The notes under the pieces: model-generated
Databases searched by the model: none
Told to the model about the DNA's origin: nothing
The model's input: only the letters and a program-made list of their open reading frames with translations
DNA from: Palsa-1392 sp963819975
GTDB lineage: Bacteria > Verrucomicrobiota > Verrucomicrobiia > Chthoniobacterales > UBA10450
Length of the DNA: 64,000 nucleotides
Direction: 5' to 3'
NCBI GenBank assembly: GCA_963819975.1
Contig: CAWFYE010000009.1
Location: forward strand, 186,001-250,000
Shown: positions 8,374 through 16,509 of the stretch, in pieces
Layout of the letters: every line of letters begins with the position of its first letter
Position numbering within the stretch: the first letter of the stretch is position 1
Program-made: the position numbers and the translations under genes

Positions 8374-9306
8374 TCATTCCAAACCAAGTCTGGCAGCGCG
8401 TTCTGCCACCAAGCGCTCGAAAGCGTTTTGCTGATCCGCCGAAAGGAAGCTTCTCCGAATCAAATCCCGCCACTTCGGCAGAACCGTCTGAAATTCTGAA
8501 ACCATTTCGTCTATTATCGACGGCCTGAGCTCAAGTCGGGTGTGTCCGTAATAATCCAGCAAGTCTGCCCGGGTGAGTTTCGATTTCTTGCCCTTAATGG
8601 GTAAGGCCATTTCCTCCTTTGCGTCTTTTATCGCGATCGTGGAATTCAAAAAATCGTAGGCTGGGGAGAGATCAACGCGACCATTCTCATTGGTTATCAG
8701 GGAGAAGTTTTTTAAGTGCATATCTTCGTTCCCGACCAGGAAACTGAAGACGGTTCGTTTCAGAAGCTTGATTCGTTCGATCGCCGGAAAGGTAGAGTAT
8801 CGATTAATCACCTCGGCCACTTGTTCCATCGAAGAGTCGTACTTTGTGCTGCGATCAGCTCCCGAGAGCTGGGCAAAGTCTTCAACCGGAAGTCGACGGC
8901 TTCCGAGCCGGTCGAAGCGTCGAACAAAATAGGTGAGGGAGCGATCGATCGCGTAGATCATCCCATGGAGCGGCACTTTGATCTTCACGATCGACGCAAG
9001 GCGCATTGTTAAATCCTCATTAGCGGGTAGCTCAGGGAAATCAATACTTGGCGGCTTCAAAATGAATCGACCGTTGCGGTCGACAATTTGGAACTGGAAA
9101 GAACTCAAGCTCAGCACCGCGCTTAGCTTGAGCTGCAGGCCCTGTATCGACATTTTGCCAATGCGCCGAAGCGCCTCCTCCCGCTGCTGCTCTGCGGTGT
9201 AGGCAAGCAGTTTGAGGGATGTTAGTTTCCGATTCAAAAGCTTTAAGCCGTTGACAGAATAGTCTTGATCCGTCACCGGCTCGTAGGTAATCGGGCAGCG
9301 TTTCAT
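8374..9306 (-). CDS. hipT: HipT-like serine/threonine kinase toxin (HipA C-terminal kinase)
   Basis: Kinase component of a tripartite HipBST-type toxin-antitoxin system, 310 residues, shorter than HipA (~440) because the N-terminal subdomain is a separate gene (9303-9611). The Gly-rich loop is KMSIQGLQLKLS, with Ser53 and Gln55. ATP-binding Lys84 is in FILKPPS. The catalytic loop is GNEDMHLKN, with Asp195 and Asn200, and the metal-binding Asp218 is in AYDF. Well-studied HipT and HipA kinases inhibit aminoacyl-tRNA synthetases (TrpS and GltX); the target here is unknown. The ATG overlaps the hipS stop (ATGA). The stop codon touches a duplicated korB 3' end. The one-Ser loop differs from the two-Ser SIS loop of E. 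coli HipT as I recall it. Confidence 0.88.
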   Translation of the reverse strand: MKRCPITYEPVTDQDYSVNGLKLLNRKLTSLKLLAYTAEQQREEALRRIGKMSIQGLQLKLSAVLSLSSFQFQIVDRNGRFILKPPSIDFPELPANEDLTMRLASIVKIKVPLHGMIYAIDRSLTYFVRRFDRLGSRRLPVEDFAQLSGADRSTKYDSSMEQVAEVINRYSTFPAIERIKLLKRTVFSFLVGNEDMHLKNFSLITNENGRVDLSPAYDFLNSTIAIKDAKEEMALPIKGKKSKLTRADLLDYYGHTRLELRPSIIDEMVSEFQTVLPKWRDLIRRSFLSADQQNAFERLVAERAARLGLE

Positions 9307-9611
9307 TCGGCAGGTTGAATCGTGAGAGATCCGACGACATCGGCTCCAACCAAGAGTAATTGTCCCAGGAGATCCGAGCGATCCAGCTTGTATCGCCGTA
9401 ACATTGTATCGAGTTGGATCCCTTCTGGTAAGAGGCCCTCAAATACCGGCGGAAATTTATTGAATTCATACACCTTTCTCGTTACCGGCATGGTCAGAGA
9501 TATGGGTCGTCCTGCATAACCATCCGCGTAAGTAAATTTCCACTGATCGTTGCCCAGCTCCTCAAGCAAACCGGCCAGCTGGCGTTGCTGGTAGACATGT
9601 GCCTTCCTCAC
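9303..9611 (-). CDS. hipS: HipS-like protein (HipA N-terminal subdomain 1)
   Basis: Small protein of 102 residues corresponding to the Couple_hipA N-terminal subdomain normally fused to HipA. It shows the family pattern GLLEE...WKFTYADGYAGRPISLTMP, then FPPVFEGLLPEG and LLGQLLLVGADVVGSLTI. In the characterised E. coli HipBST system the corresponding protein, not HipB, is the main antitoxin. That role is inferred here from domain and position. A GTG start overlaps the hipB stop (GTGA) and the stop overlaps the hipT start, so all three genes should be translationally coupled. It is complete at both ends by comparison with the subdomain boundaries. Confidence 0.85.
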   Translation of the reverse strand: MRKAHVYQQRQLAGLLEELGNDQWKFTYADGYAGRPISLTMPVTRKVYEFNKFPPVFEGLLPEGIQLDTMLRRYKLDRSDLLGQLLLVGADVVGSLTIQPAE

Positions 9612-9880
9612 TCTTGGGCTCCTGTCGCAGTATCTTTCGATGATGTGAAATTGTTCTTCGCCTTGTGCACGACCGGTGACTCAAACAACATATTAATGTT
9701 TAGGACGGCCAAGATCTTGATGACCGTGTCCAATTGCATCGACCCTTTCCCATGTTCCAAGTCGAATACGGCGGTCTTCCCCACTCCAGCGAGCCTGGCA
9801 AGCTCGCTTTGGGATAATCCGCTCAGTCGTCGGTGGCGACGAACGATTTCGGCTAGCTTATCCGAGTGGTTTACTGTCAT
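9608..9880 (-). CDS. hipB: HipB-like XRE-family transcriptional regulator
   Basis: DNA-binding autoregulator of the hipBST unit, 90 residues. A single HTH_XRE domain covers residues ~8-60 with the motif LSQSELARLAGVGKTAVFDLE, followed by the HipB-typical KGSMQLDTVIKILAVLNI strand-helix and a short polar tail. It is the first gene of the operon; its ATG lies 2 bases after a perfect CGGTAA/TTACCG palindrome (9883-9898), a plausible autoregulatory operator. Two further TTAC/GTAA inverted repeats lie upstream. Assignment as HipB rests on domain, length and the two downstream genes. Confidence 0.88.
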   Translation of the reverse strand: MTVNHSDKLAEIVRRHRRLSGLSQSELARLAGVGKTAVFDLEHGKGSMQLDTVIKILAVLNINMLFESPVVHKAKNNFTSSKDTATGAQE

Positions 9881-9882
9881 AG

Positions 9883-9898
9883 CGGTAATATTTTACCG
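9883..9898. promoter_or_regulatory. Palindrome CGGTAA-N4-TTACCG, candidate HipB operator 1
   Basis: A perfect 6-bp inverted repeat immediately upstream of the hipB ATG, overlapping where its ribosome binding site would be. Binding there could block both transcription and translation start. Confidence 0.5.
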
Positions 9899-9942
9899 TT
9901 TTCCATGGATGTCCAGTTAAAATCGATCCGAAGTTGAAGAAA

Positions 9943-9960
9943 TTACCGCTACAGCAGTAA
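9943..9960. promoter_or_regulatory. Imperfect inverted repeat TTACCG-N6-CAGTAA, candidate operator 2
   Basis: Same half-site family as operator 1 (TTACcG/CAGTAA, one mismatch), centred about 61 bases further upstream. Confidence 0.4.
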
Positions 9961-10015
9961 ACCATTTGGATTTCAATGGATTTTACCAACTGGATATACG
10001 GAAAACGAGATACAA

Positions 10016-10033
10016 TTACTGTCTTGGCAGTAA
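10016..10033. promoter_or_regulatory. Inverted repeat TTACTG-N6-CAGTAA, candidate operator 3
   Basis: A perfect 6-bp inverted repeat centred about 73 bases beyond operator 2. The three sites lie in the 295-base korB-hipB gap, which is AT-richer than its surroundings and holds no other gene. Confidence 0.42.
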
Positions 10034-10175
10034 GTTTGATTTAGCTTTTAGTTGAGGCGTTCCTTCTTACGGCAGAACAGAGCCGCCGCTCCGCTCTCTT
10101 CTAGCGTTGATTGCCGCTGTTACCGAATCGCAAGCGCATGTCTGATCGCTACAGATCCTTCTGTTGCGAGTTCAA

Positions 10176-11093
10176 TTACAGTAACTCGCTCACCAGCGCT
10201 TTCGCCTGGTCTGCGGGGATGCCGAGGTTGCGGAAGCCAAGCGGGCCTTCGCCGGTGTGGAGGACGGGCTCGAGGTCTTCCAGCGCCGGCAGGTCGGTGC
10301 GGCGCCAGAAGAGGCCGATCGGGATCTCGTCGCCCCACTGGTAGCCGCGGTCGATCGCCGCGTGCAGGTCGGTCGGGTCGTGGCCCTGGTCTTCCAGCAT
10401 TTTTATCCGCGGGTTGAACCACTGGTAGGTGTTGTCCTTGTTGTAGGTGACGCAGGGACTGAAGACGTCGACGAGCGCGAAGCCTTTGTGCTGGATCGCG
10501 CCCTTGATCATCTCGACCATGTGTTTCTGTTTGCCGCTGAAGGCGCGCGCCACGTAGGTCGCGCCGCCGACAATCGCCATCGGGATCGGGTTAATCGGGT
10601 TCTCCACGCTCCCGTAAGGCGTGCTCTTGGTCTTCATCCCCTTGACGCTGGTGGGCGAGACCTGGCCGGTGGTGAGGCCATAAATCTGGTTGTCCATCAC
10701 GATGTAGGTGAGGTCGACGTTGCGACGCATGGTGTGGACGAAATGGTTGCCGCCGATCCCGTAGCCGTCGCCGTCGCCGCCGGTGCAGATGACTTTGAGT
10801 TCGTGGTTGCCGAGCTTGACGCCGGTAGCCACGGCGAGGGAGCGGCCATGAAGGGTATGCATGCCGTAGGTGTTCATGTAACCCGGCAGATTCGAGGAGC
10901 AGCCGATCCCGCTGATGACGCAAACCTGAGCCGGCTGGAGGCCGAGCTCGAACACGGCGGTGTGGAGCGCGGCGAGGACGGAGAAATCGCCGCAGCCGGG
11001 GCACCAGTCGGGGTGGATGCGGCCCTTGTACGTGTCCTTTGTGAGTTGGCCGGGCTTCTCGGTGGTCGCGGGTGTTTCTACAGTAGCGCTCAT
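10176..11093 (-). CDS. korB: 2-oxoacid:ferredoxin oxidoreductase, beta subunit
   Basis: TPP-binding subunit of 305 residues that pairs with KorA (11173-12987) to interconvert 2-oxoglutarate (or a related 2-oxoacid), CoA and oxidised ferredoxin with the acyl-CoA, CO2 and reduced ferredoxin in the cytoplasm. The visible CPGCG motif (Cys31, Cys34) contributes [4Fe-4S] ligands. TPP/Mg motifs follow in CTGGDGDGYGIGGNHF and VMDNQIYGLTTGQ. KorA is encoded 80 bases upstream with a low-complexity array in the gap. The C-terminal part of this gene exists twice more at 7531-8085 and 8159-8373. Assignment to 2-oxoglutarate rather than pyruvate is by overall resemblance to KorB/OorB and is less certain than the family. 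Confidence 0.92.
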   Translation of the reverse strand: MSATVETPATTEKPGQLTKDTYKGRIHPDWCPGCGDFSVLAALHTAVFELGLQPAQVCVISGIGCSSNLPGYMNTYGMHTLHGRSLAVATGVKLGNHELKVICTGGDGDGYGIGGNHFVHTMRRNVDLTYIVMDNQIYGLTTGQVSPTSVKGMKTKSTPYGSVENPINPIPMAIVGGATYVARAFSGKQKHMVEMIKGAIQHKGFALVDVFSPCVTYNKDNTYQWFNPRIKMLEDQGHDPTDLHAAIDRGYQWGDEIPIGLFWRRTDLPALEDLEPVLHTGEGPLGFRNLGIPADQAKALVSELL

Positions 11094-11100
11094 TTTAGTT

Positions 11101-11166
11101 AGAAGTCAGAGGTCGGAAGTCGGAGATCAGATTTCAGCTTTTCAGCTTTTCAGTTTTCAGCTTTTT
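11101..11166. repeat. Low-complexity short tandem array in the korA-korB gap
   Basis: The 80-base gap contains AGAAGTCAGAGGTCGGAAGT-type repeats (11101-11126), then several TTTCAGC/TTTTCAG units (11131-11166). It is the same style of 6-8 nt spacer array seen at 27.8, 55.3-55.9 and 62.4 kb, always between co-directional genes. Confidence 0.65.
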
Positions 11167-11172
11167 CACAGG

Positions 11173-12987
11173 TCACGCCAGCACTTCGTGGATTGGGACG
11201 GAGAGTTTTGTTTTGCCGGCCAATTGTTCCTTCACCGCTTCGACGATATGATGGGGCATGAAGGGTTCGCCGTCGTATTTTCGGATGTGGCCGTGGGCGT
11301 CGAAGCCGGTCTCGCTCCGGAGGTAACGGGCGAACTGGCCGCTGTAGCTGTTCTCGACGATGATGACTTGCTTGCTGCTCGAGAGAATGCGGCTGACCTC
11401 GGCGGCGTGGAATGGGACGATCCACTTGATGTGGAGATGATTGGCCACGATCCCCTCTTCGCCCGCGAGTTTTTCGACGGCTTCGCGAATCACGCCTTCG
11501 GTTGACCCCCAGCCGACCAGGGTGACGGCGGCGTTTTCGGGGCCGAAGAGTTTGGGCGGGGCGATGTCGTTGATCGCCGCTTTTATTTTGCGTCCGCGTT
11601 TCTCGACCATCATGCGGCGGATGTTCGGGTTGGTGAACTCGTCGCTGACGAGCGTGCCGTCTTCGTCGTGCTCGTCGGTCGCGGCGGTGAAGATGTGACC
11701 GGGAACGCCGGGAACGGCGCGCGGGGAGATGCCGCTCTCGGTGTTTTTGAAACGCAGGTAGGACTTGTCGCCGTAGCCGCTGCCGGGACTTGCGGCCTCT
11801 CCGTTTCCGTTAGGCAAGATCAATTCGCCGCGATCGATCGTGACGTTGAAGTCGAGGTCGTCGGGATCAATGCTCGTGGTGCCTTCGGAGATGAGAAGGT
11901 CGGCCAGGACGAGGCCGGGGCACTGGTATTTGTCGCAAAGGTTGAACAGCTCCGGGATCGTCTGGAACAAATCGAGCTGGCTGGTCGGGGCCACGATCAG
12001 GCGCGGGTAATCGCCCTGCCCGGCGCCGAGCGCCTGCCAGAGGTCGCCCTGTTCGGTCTTGGTCGGCACACCGGTGGCCGGGCCGGCCCGTTGCACATCG
12101 ACGCAGACGATCGGCGTCTCGATCATGCCGGCCATGCCGACGGCTTCGGTCATGAGAGCAAACCCGCCGCCGCTGGTCGCGCACATCGCCCGGCAACCGG
12201 CGTGGGCCGCGCCGATGATCATGTTCATGACGCCGATCTCGTCCTCGACCTGCCGAACCATGATGCCGAGCTGGCGCGCATGGGCCGCCATCCACATGAG
12301 CACGCCGGTGGACGGGCTCATCGGGTAAGCCGCATAAAATTTTACGCCCGCTGCCGCGCCGCCCATGGCGGTCGCCTGATTGCCGGTGACGATGCCTAAC
12401 GGCTTCGCGCCCATCGGCGCCTTCCACGAGAACGCCTTGAAATTCTGCGCCGCATATTCGTAGCCGGCCCGGGCGACGGCGATGTTTCCGGCCACAACCT
12501 CGTCGCCCTTCTTCTTGAACTGCCGGGCGACGACCGATTCGAGCGGCTCCGATTCAATCCCGAGCAACTGAAGCGCGGCGCCGAGCGCGGCGGTGTTGAC
12601 CGCGAGCTTGTTGCCCTTGGTCAGTTCCTTCATCGGCATCGGGCAAAGCTGCACGCCGTCGGCCGCCTGACCGGGCGTGACTTTTTCGGCGTCGTAAATC
12701 GCGCAGGCGCCCGCTTTCAACAAACGCAGATGGCGATCCATCGTGTCCTGATTAAGCGGGATGAAGACGTCGATCTTGTCTCCCATGTTGCTGACAGGCG
12801 CGTCGCTCGCGCGAATGGTCAGGAAAGTGTGTCCGCCGCGGATGATCGACTGGTAGGCATTGTAGGCGTTGAGGTGGAGCCCGCGCCGGGCAAAGATGCG
12901 GGCGAGAATGTCGCCGGTGGAGGCGATGCCCTGGCCGTTCTCGCCGCCGATGCCGACCGCGAAATCTACTTTGGTAAGTTTTTCCAT
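11173..12987 (-). CDS. korA: 2-oxoacid:ferredoxin oxidoreductase, alpha subunit (gamma-alpha fusion)
   Basis: Large subunit of the KorAB enzyme, about 604 residues from the ATG at 12987 (MEKLTKVDFAVG); a TTG at 13035 would add 16 residues without an evident ribosome site. Residues ~8-190 form the gamma domain (GGENGQGIASTGDILA, RGGHTFLTIR). From ~215 the pyrimidine-binding and transketolase-C-like alpha domains follow (GNQATAMGGAAAGVKFYAAY, QVEDEIGVMNMIIGAAHAG, TSGGGFALMTEA, GPATGVPTKTEQGDL). Fusion of gamma and alpha is usual for the two-subunit Kor type. It is first in the operon with korB. In a bacterium that also has pdhABC in the same window, it supplies ferredoxin-linked chemistry. Confidence 0.93.
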   Translation of the reverse strand: MEKLTKVDFAVGIGGENGQGIASTGDILARIFARRGLHLNAYNAYQSIIRGGHTFLTIRASDAPVSNMGDKIDVFIPLNQDTMDRHLRLLKAGACAIYDAEKVTPGQAADGVQLCPMPMKELTKGNKLAVNTAALGAALQLLGIESEPLESVVARQFKKKGDEVVAGNIAVARAGYEYAAQNFKAFSWKAPMGAKPLGIVTGNQATAMGGAAAGVKFYAAYPMSPSTGVLMWMAAHARQLGIMVRQVEDEIGVMNMIIGAAHAGCRAMCATSGGGFALMTEAVGMAGMIETPIVCVDVQRAGPATGVPTKTEQGDLWQALGAGQGDYPRLIVAPTSQLDLFQTIPELFNLCDKYQCPGLVLADLLISEGTTSIDPDDLDFNVTIDRGELILPNGNGEAASPGSGYGDKSYLRFKNTESGISPRAVPGVPGHIFTAATDEHDEDGTLVSDEFTNPNIRRMMVEKRGRKIKAAINDIAPPKLFGPENAAVTLVGWGSTEGVIREAVEKLAGEEGIVANHLHIKWIVPFHAAEVSRILSSSKQVIIVENSYSGQFARYLRSETGFDAHGHIRKYDGEPFMPHHIVEAVKEQLAGKTKLSVPIHEVLA

Positions 12988-13318
12988 CTGATTAATTGGA
13001 GATGCACTCTGCGCGACAGAATGGGTTTCGGTCAAGCGCCGCCAAGTCTTCCGCCTGTCAATTTGTCGGCGCTCGGCTCTCTGCCATGCATCCGGCCGGA
13101 GTTGCGCGCCGGTTTAGGATGCGATCCTGCCGGAAGCGGGAACATTTCATCACAACGTCTACGTGATTCTCCTCGACCCGGCGGTGTTGCAGCACCCTTC
13201 GATCCTGCGGCTCAATCCCAAACGTGACTCGGCCAAACCCGCGGATCGACCCCGGTCCACATACAAAAGAGGACGCCGGGAATCCAAATTTCCTGCCAGA
13301 TCGGCGCAGGCAGAAACG

Positions 13319-14953
13319 TCAGACGTAGCTGCGGTATTCCGGTTCGTACATGAGCGACCGGATGTAGGCGTCGAGATCCGCCGGCACGGACACCCCGGCC
13401 AATCCGTTTTCAAACGCAACCCGGATCACTGCTACGGCGACGACGCGAGAAACTTCACGAATGTGGGTGAGACGTGGATACACCCTGCCCTCTTCCAATT
13501 CCGCCGGCGAAACCTGGTGCGCCAGCGCGCGCGCCGCCGCGAGGAACATTTCATCGGTCACGAGCCGGCTCGCGCAGGCGATCACGCCCAGGCCGACCCC
13601 GGGAAAGATGTAGGCATTGTTCCCCTGGCCCGGCACGAAGCGGCGGCCGAATAACGAGACCGCATCGAACGGGCTTCCGCTGGCGAAGATCGCCCGACCT
13701 TCGGTCCAGCGATACGCTTCCTCAGCGGTGCATTCGACAAGGGAAGTGGGATTCGACAAGGCAAAGACGATCGGTCGCGCCACCTGGCGGCCGACAGCTT
13801 CGAGCACGGCGCGCGAGAAGACTCCCGGCTTTCCGGAAACTCCGATCAACACGCTCGGCCGCACGCTTTCGACGATTGCCACCGTGTCGGTGAGCGGCGC
13901 GTGATCCTGCGCGAAGACGACCTTGTGACTGGAAAGATTGTTTCGGCTCCGCACTACCAGACCCTTGGAATCGACAAACCAGCAGCGCGCGCGGGCCTCG
14001 TCCGGCGGCACCCCGGCTTCGATCAGCGCCCTAACGAAAAGATTTGCGATCCCGAGGCCTGCTTCACCCGCACCAAAAAATAATACTCGCTGGTCACGCA
14101 GACTCTCACCTGTGATGCGCAGTGCGCCGTAGAGACCCGCAAGCGCGACCGCCGCCGTACCCTGGATGTCGTCGTTAAACGTGCAGATTCGCTCCTGATA
14201 TCTTTCCAGGAGGCGAAAGGCATTCTCGTTTCCGAAGTCCTCGAACTGAATCAGCAGCCGCGGAAAGCGTTCGTTCGCGGCGACGACGAACTCGTCGATC
14301 AGCGCGTCGTATTCCGGGCCGCGCAGACGCCGCTGGCGCAGACCGAAATAAAGTGGATCCACCAGCAGCTCGGCGTTGTTCGTACCCGCATCGATCGTCA
14401 CCGGCAGGCACTGCGACGGATGCACGCCGGCACAGGCCGTGTAGAGCATGAGTTTGCCGACCGGGATCCCCATGCCGTCGCTGCCGAGGTCGCCGAGACC
14501 GAGGATACGCTCGCCATCCGTCACCACGATCACGCGCACATCGCGCGCCGGCCAGTTGCGCAAGACCTCCGCTACGCGGCCTCGATCTTCCGCGGAAATG
14601 TAAAGCCCGCCCGGGCGCCGGAAAATTCTATCATACTGCTGGCACGCCTCGCCCACCGTGGGCGTGTAGACGATCGGCATCAGCTGCTCGATATGATCGA
14701 TCAGGACGCGGTATAAGAGCGTCTGGTTTCGTCCGGCGAGCGCGATGAGCGAGATGTAGCGTTCCAAATCGGTCGACTTGCGCGCCAGATGACCGAGCAC
14801 GCGCTCGACCTGTTCGGCCTGCGTTTGCGCGCGCGGCGGCAACAGCCCGCGCAAGCCAAGCGCATCGCGTTCGGCGGCGGTGAAGGCGCTCCCTTTATTC
14901 AGAATCGGATCGTGCAGCAGCTCCGATCCGTGCGGGAAATTCTTCTCGGGCAT
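13319..14953 (-). CDS. maeA: NAD-dependent malic enzyme
   Basis: Oxidative decarboxylation of malate to pyruvate and CO2 with NAD(P)+, cytoplasmic, 544 residues, typical of the large ~60-kDa bacterial/eukaryotic malic enzyme class. Signature segments are visible in order: LMPIVYTPTVGEACQQY, VVTDGERILGLGDLGSDGMGIPVGKL, FEDFGNENAF, TFNDDIQGTAAVALAG (metal-binding Asp pair), the Rossmann loop VLFFGAGEAGLGIA, and IFALSNP-like FALSNPTSLVECTAEEA. Complete and undisturbed. A decayed copy of its last ~35 codons lies at 17028-17137. It is transcribed toward korA with a ~280-base gap that shows nothing else recognisable. Confidence 0.95.
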   Translation of the reverse strand: MPEKNFPHGSELLHDPILNKGSAFTAAERDALGLRGLLPPRAQTQAEQVERVLGHLARKSTDLERYISLIALAGRNQTLLYRVLIDHIEQLMPIVYTPTVGEACQQYDRIFRRPGGLYISAEDRGRVAEVLRNWPARDVRVIVVTDGERILGLGDLGSDGMGIPVGKLMLYTACAGVHPSQCLPVTIDAGTNNAELLVDPLYFGLRQRRLRGPEYDALIDEFVVAANERFPRLLIQFEDFGNENAFRLLERYQERICTFNDDIQGTAAVALAGLYGALRITGESLRDQRVLFFGAGEAGLGIANLFVRALIEAGVPPDEARARCWFVDSKGLVVRSRNNLSSHKVVFAQDHAPLTDTVAIVESVRPSVLIGVSGKPGVFSRAVLEAVGRQVARPIVFALSNPTSLVECTAEEAYRWTEGRAIFASGSPFDAVSLFGRRFVPGQGNNAYIFPGVGLGVIACASRLVTDEMFLAAARALAHQVSPAELEEGRVYPRLTHIREVSRVVAVAVIRVAFENGLAGVSVPADLDAYIRSLMYEPEYRSYV

Positions 14954-15074
14954 CTTTTCTCCTCGGCAGCCATAACGGGGAGACGTGTCGTCCTCAAGCC
15001 TTCAGTATAAGTTGCGGAACTCCTTCCGGAAAAATGCGCAGATCGCCACGAAAACCCGAATCCATTACAGTTCC

Positions 15075-15150
15075 CCGACGCGCGCACAACGCCTCGGCAT
15101 GGGCAGCCGGGGCTACCTCAATCACTTGCTCAATCGCGAGAGGGAATCCG
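15075..15150 (+). pseudogene. Tail fragment of a REP-associated transposase
   Basis: In the 320-base gap between maeA and the peroxiredoxin, one frame reads AQRLGMGSRGYLNHLLNRERE. This matches the C-terminal RLxMGSRGYLxHLL motif of Y1 REP-associated transposases. Nothing upstream resembles the catalytic core. The rest of 14954-15273 shows no gene. Confidence 0.55.
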
Positions 15151-15273
15151 AGCGGAAACAGCCATTATCAAGGACCGATACCTATTCCGCCCTTCCGCAG
15201 GCGGTTAAAATTTACGACGGCTTTGTGCGCATGAATGCATTGGACCTGGCGATCGGTCGCTATCGATTCTCGC

Positions 15274-15909
15274 TTACCGGTTGGGCTGAGGCGTGTAACG
15301 GAGGTAGGGCTTTATCTTCCGCATCCCTTTCGGGAATAGCTTTGCCGCATCCTCATCGGAGACCGCTGGCACCACGATGCAATCCTGGCCATCCTTCCAA
15401 TCAGCCGGCGTCGCTACCCTGTGTTTGGCGGTGAGCTGGAGCGAGTCAATGACGCGCAGGATCTCGAGGAAGTTGCGACCAGTGCTGGCCGGATAGGTGA
15501 TGGTGAGCTTCACCTTCTTGTCCGGCGCGATGATGAAGACCGACCGGACGGTCGCCTGGTCGTCCGCGTTGGGATGGATCATGTCGTAAGCCATCGCCAC
15601 CTTGCGCTCCGGATCGGCGATGATCGGGAAATTCATCATGCAGGCTTGGGTTTCGTTGATGTCTTTGATCCACTCGTGGTGCGAAGCGAGAGGATCAACG
15701 CTGATCGCCATGACCTTCGTGTTGCGCCTGGCAAACTCGTCCTTAATCCTGGCCACCGTGCCCAACTCGGTCGTGCAAACCGGAGTAAAATCGGCCGGGT
15801 GCGAGAAGAGCACGCCCCAGCCATCTCCCAACCATTGGTGGAAATCGACGGTGCCCTCTGTCGTTTGCGCGGTGAAGTTGGGCGCGATATCGCCTAATCT
15901 GATTGCCAT
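15274..15909 (-). CDS. Peroxiredoxin, 1-Cys Prx6-type (AhpC/TSA family)
   Basis: Thiol peroxidase of 211 residues reducing H2O2 and organic peroxides. The peroxidatic Cys45 is in HPADFTPVCTTE and the rest of the active site is conserved (Thr42, Pro43 and the Arg in ATVRSVFII). The long C-terminal dimerisation region from ~150 (GRNFLEILRVIDSLQ, PADWKDGQDCIVVP) and the length mark the Prx6/1-Cys class rather than AhpC. Other Cys residues (in TQACMM and GQDCIV) are not at a typical resolving position. Single gene with no obvious redox partner adjacent. Confidence 0.94.
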   Translation of the reverse strand: MAIRLGDIAPNFTAQTTEGTVDFHQWLGDGWGVLFSHPADFTPVCTTELGTVARIKDEFARRNTKVMAISVDPLASHHEWIKDINETQACMMNFPIIADPERKVAMAYDMIHPNADDQATVRSVFIIAPDKKVKLTITYPASTGRNFLEILRVIDSLQLTAKHRVATPADWKDGQDCIVVPAVSDEDAAKLFPKGMRKIKPYLRYTPQPNR

Positions 15910-16017
15910 AGGTATGCCTCGTTGTGGTGGTTGGTCTGTCTCGAAAGTTGCGGCGAAACTAAGACAGCACCGATGGGCGGCGCAAGATCAAACGAATCGA
16001 CCCCGACTCCCTGTTCA

Positions 16018-16461
16018 TCACGGCGTCGGTGTCGGAGTGACTGTCGGAGTCACCGTCGCAGTGGGAACGGGTGTGGGCGTAGGCGTTGGGCTTCCCGGTT
16101 CGAGTCCTCTTCTGTAGGTTACAAATAGCGTCGCTCCGGGCACAGGCGCCACCGTTATTTGAGCTGGGCCGGGAATCACTACTTTCTTCATAAACTCCGG
16201 TGGAACAGATGGCTCCTGGTCAACGAGAGAAGCCACCAGCACATTGTTCGTTTGACCATCAGCCGTCACCGTCACCACACCGCGCTGACTGCTGCCTTCC
16301 TGCGAAAAATTCCGGATGGTCAGGAATTGCCCGTCGGGCACTTCGAGTGTCAGAGATTCACTCGTCGACGCAATCATTACACTCTTGAAATCACCAGCGA
16401 TAACGGAAGATGCAACCGCGCAAAGCAAGCCAATGACGAGTTTTACCGTCTGCCTCTTCAT
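16018..16461 (-). CDS. Small secreted protein with Pro-Thr tail, paralogue of next gene
   Basis: 147 residues of unknown function. A clear signal peptide (MKRQTVKLVIGLLCAVASSVIA) is followed by a ~95-residue beta-rich domain with LTLEVPDGQFLTIRNFSQEG, RGVVTVTADGQTNNVLVASL and IPGPAQITVAPVPGATLFVTYRR. It ends in a Pro/Thr-rich tail (PTPTPTPVPTATVTPT) like a wall or glycosylated spacer. The domain aligns along its length with the next gene upstream (16510), so the two are tandem paralogues. No family name recognised; likely a surface or extracellular protein. Confidence 0.75.
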   Translation of the reverse strand: MKRQTVKLVIGLLCAVASSVIAGDFKSVMIASTSESLTLEVPDGQFLTIRNFSQEGSSQRGVVTVTADGQTNNVLVASLVDQEPSVPPEFMKKVVIPGPAQITVAPVPGATLFVTYRRGLEPGSPTPTPTPVPTATVTPTVTPTPTP

Positions 16462-16509
16462 CCTTATCTCATCCTTCGGCTCGCTCCCATGGATCCACGG
16501 GCGCTGTCT

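Noticed and set aside
16090..16120. GGTTCGAGTCC, tRNA T-loop-like
   Set aside because: It lies inside the coding region of a secreted protein and has no surrounding tRNA arms.
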